Origin: PALSA-911 sp037442565
Lineage (GTDB): Bacteria > Pseudomonadota > Alphaproteobacteria > Acetobacterales > Acetobacteraceae
DNA length: 13,782 nt
Assembly: GCA_037442565.1 (NCBI GenBank)
Contig: JBBIQA010000125.1
Span: 1 to 13,782, forward strand
Direction of reading: 5' to 3'
Positions within the stretch are counted from its first letter, which is position 1. Each line of letters begins with the position of its first letter. The notes beneath the pieces were generated by a model. That model saw only the letters and a list, made by a program, of their open reading frames with translations. It was not told the DNA's origin and ran no database searches. Positions 13,744-13,782 of this stretch are shown piece by piece. The position numbers and the translations under genes are program-made.

Positions 13744-13777
13744 GCGGGGTCGCAATCGGCTCTGATTGCAACCCCGC
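13744..13777 (+). terminator. Terminator-like hairpin after the second SDR
   Basis: GCGGGGT plus GCAATC (13744-13757) pairs with GATTGC plus ACCCCGC (13764-13777), giving 13 pairs with one C-A mismatch and the loop GGCTCT. It starts 12 bp after the SDR stop. No T-tract is visible before the window ends, so termination is likely but not shown. Confidence 0.55.
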
Positions 13778-13782
13778 CTGGG

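Overview
The window is high-GC DNA from a Gram-negative bacterium, most likely an alphaproteobacterium and plausibly of the family Acetobacteraceae. The grounds are the codon style, the alphaproteobacterial look of the proteins, and a GC-rich palindromic element at 3468-3709 of a kind I recall from that family. The assignment is an inference; no marker gene is present. I see no rRNA, tRNA, CRISPR array, phage gene or transposase.

Layout. 1-637 (+): the 3' end of an SCP2/lipid-transfer-type thiolase followed by its usual zinc-ribbon/OB-fold partner, closed by a perfect hairpin terminator with a GCAA loop. 726-2051 (+): an FAD amine oxidase. 2064-2810 (-): a canonical SDR, tail to tail with the oxidase. 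2981-3460 (+): a stand-alone CinA-type amidohydrolase. 3461-3717: a large structured palindrome with no gene. 3718-5104 (-): a secreted SGNH/GDSL esterase and a PEP-CTERM surface protein. 5247-6176 (+): a PAP2 membrane phosphatase, overlapping by 40 bp the 3' end of the next group. 6137-9356 (-): an amidohydrolase-2 protein, an UppP-type undecaprenyl-diphosphate phosphatase and a CaiB/BaiF CoA-transferase. 9479-10510 (+): a zinc-type CDF exporter with a His-rich N terminus. 10702-12748 (+): an alpha/beta-hydrolase-fold protein followed by an LLM flavin-dependent oxidoreductase, closed by a terminator. 12979-13731 (+): a second SDR followed by a hairpin.

How it fits together. Most genes look like accessory carbon metabolism: thiolase plus zinc ribbon, CoA-transferase, amine oxidase, SDRs, amidohydrolase and flavin monooxygenase. 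Mixed in are envelope genes (PEP-CTERM protein, SGNH esterase, PAP2 and UppP phosphatases) and one metal exporter. No complete pathway can be read from the window.

The most unusual signal is a run of enzymes whose expected catalytic residues are replaced. The alpha/beta hydrolase has Gly at the nucleophile elbow. The SDR at 12979 lacks both the Ser and Tyr of its active site. The amidohydrolase has Asn where the family usually has Asp. The first two flank an intact-looking LLM flavoenzyme, so 10702-13731 may encode a small oxidative module using non-standard chemistry. The palindrome at 3468-3709 is the second main point of interest.
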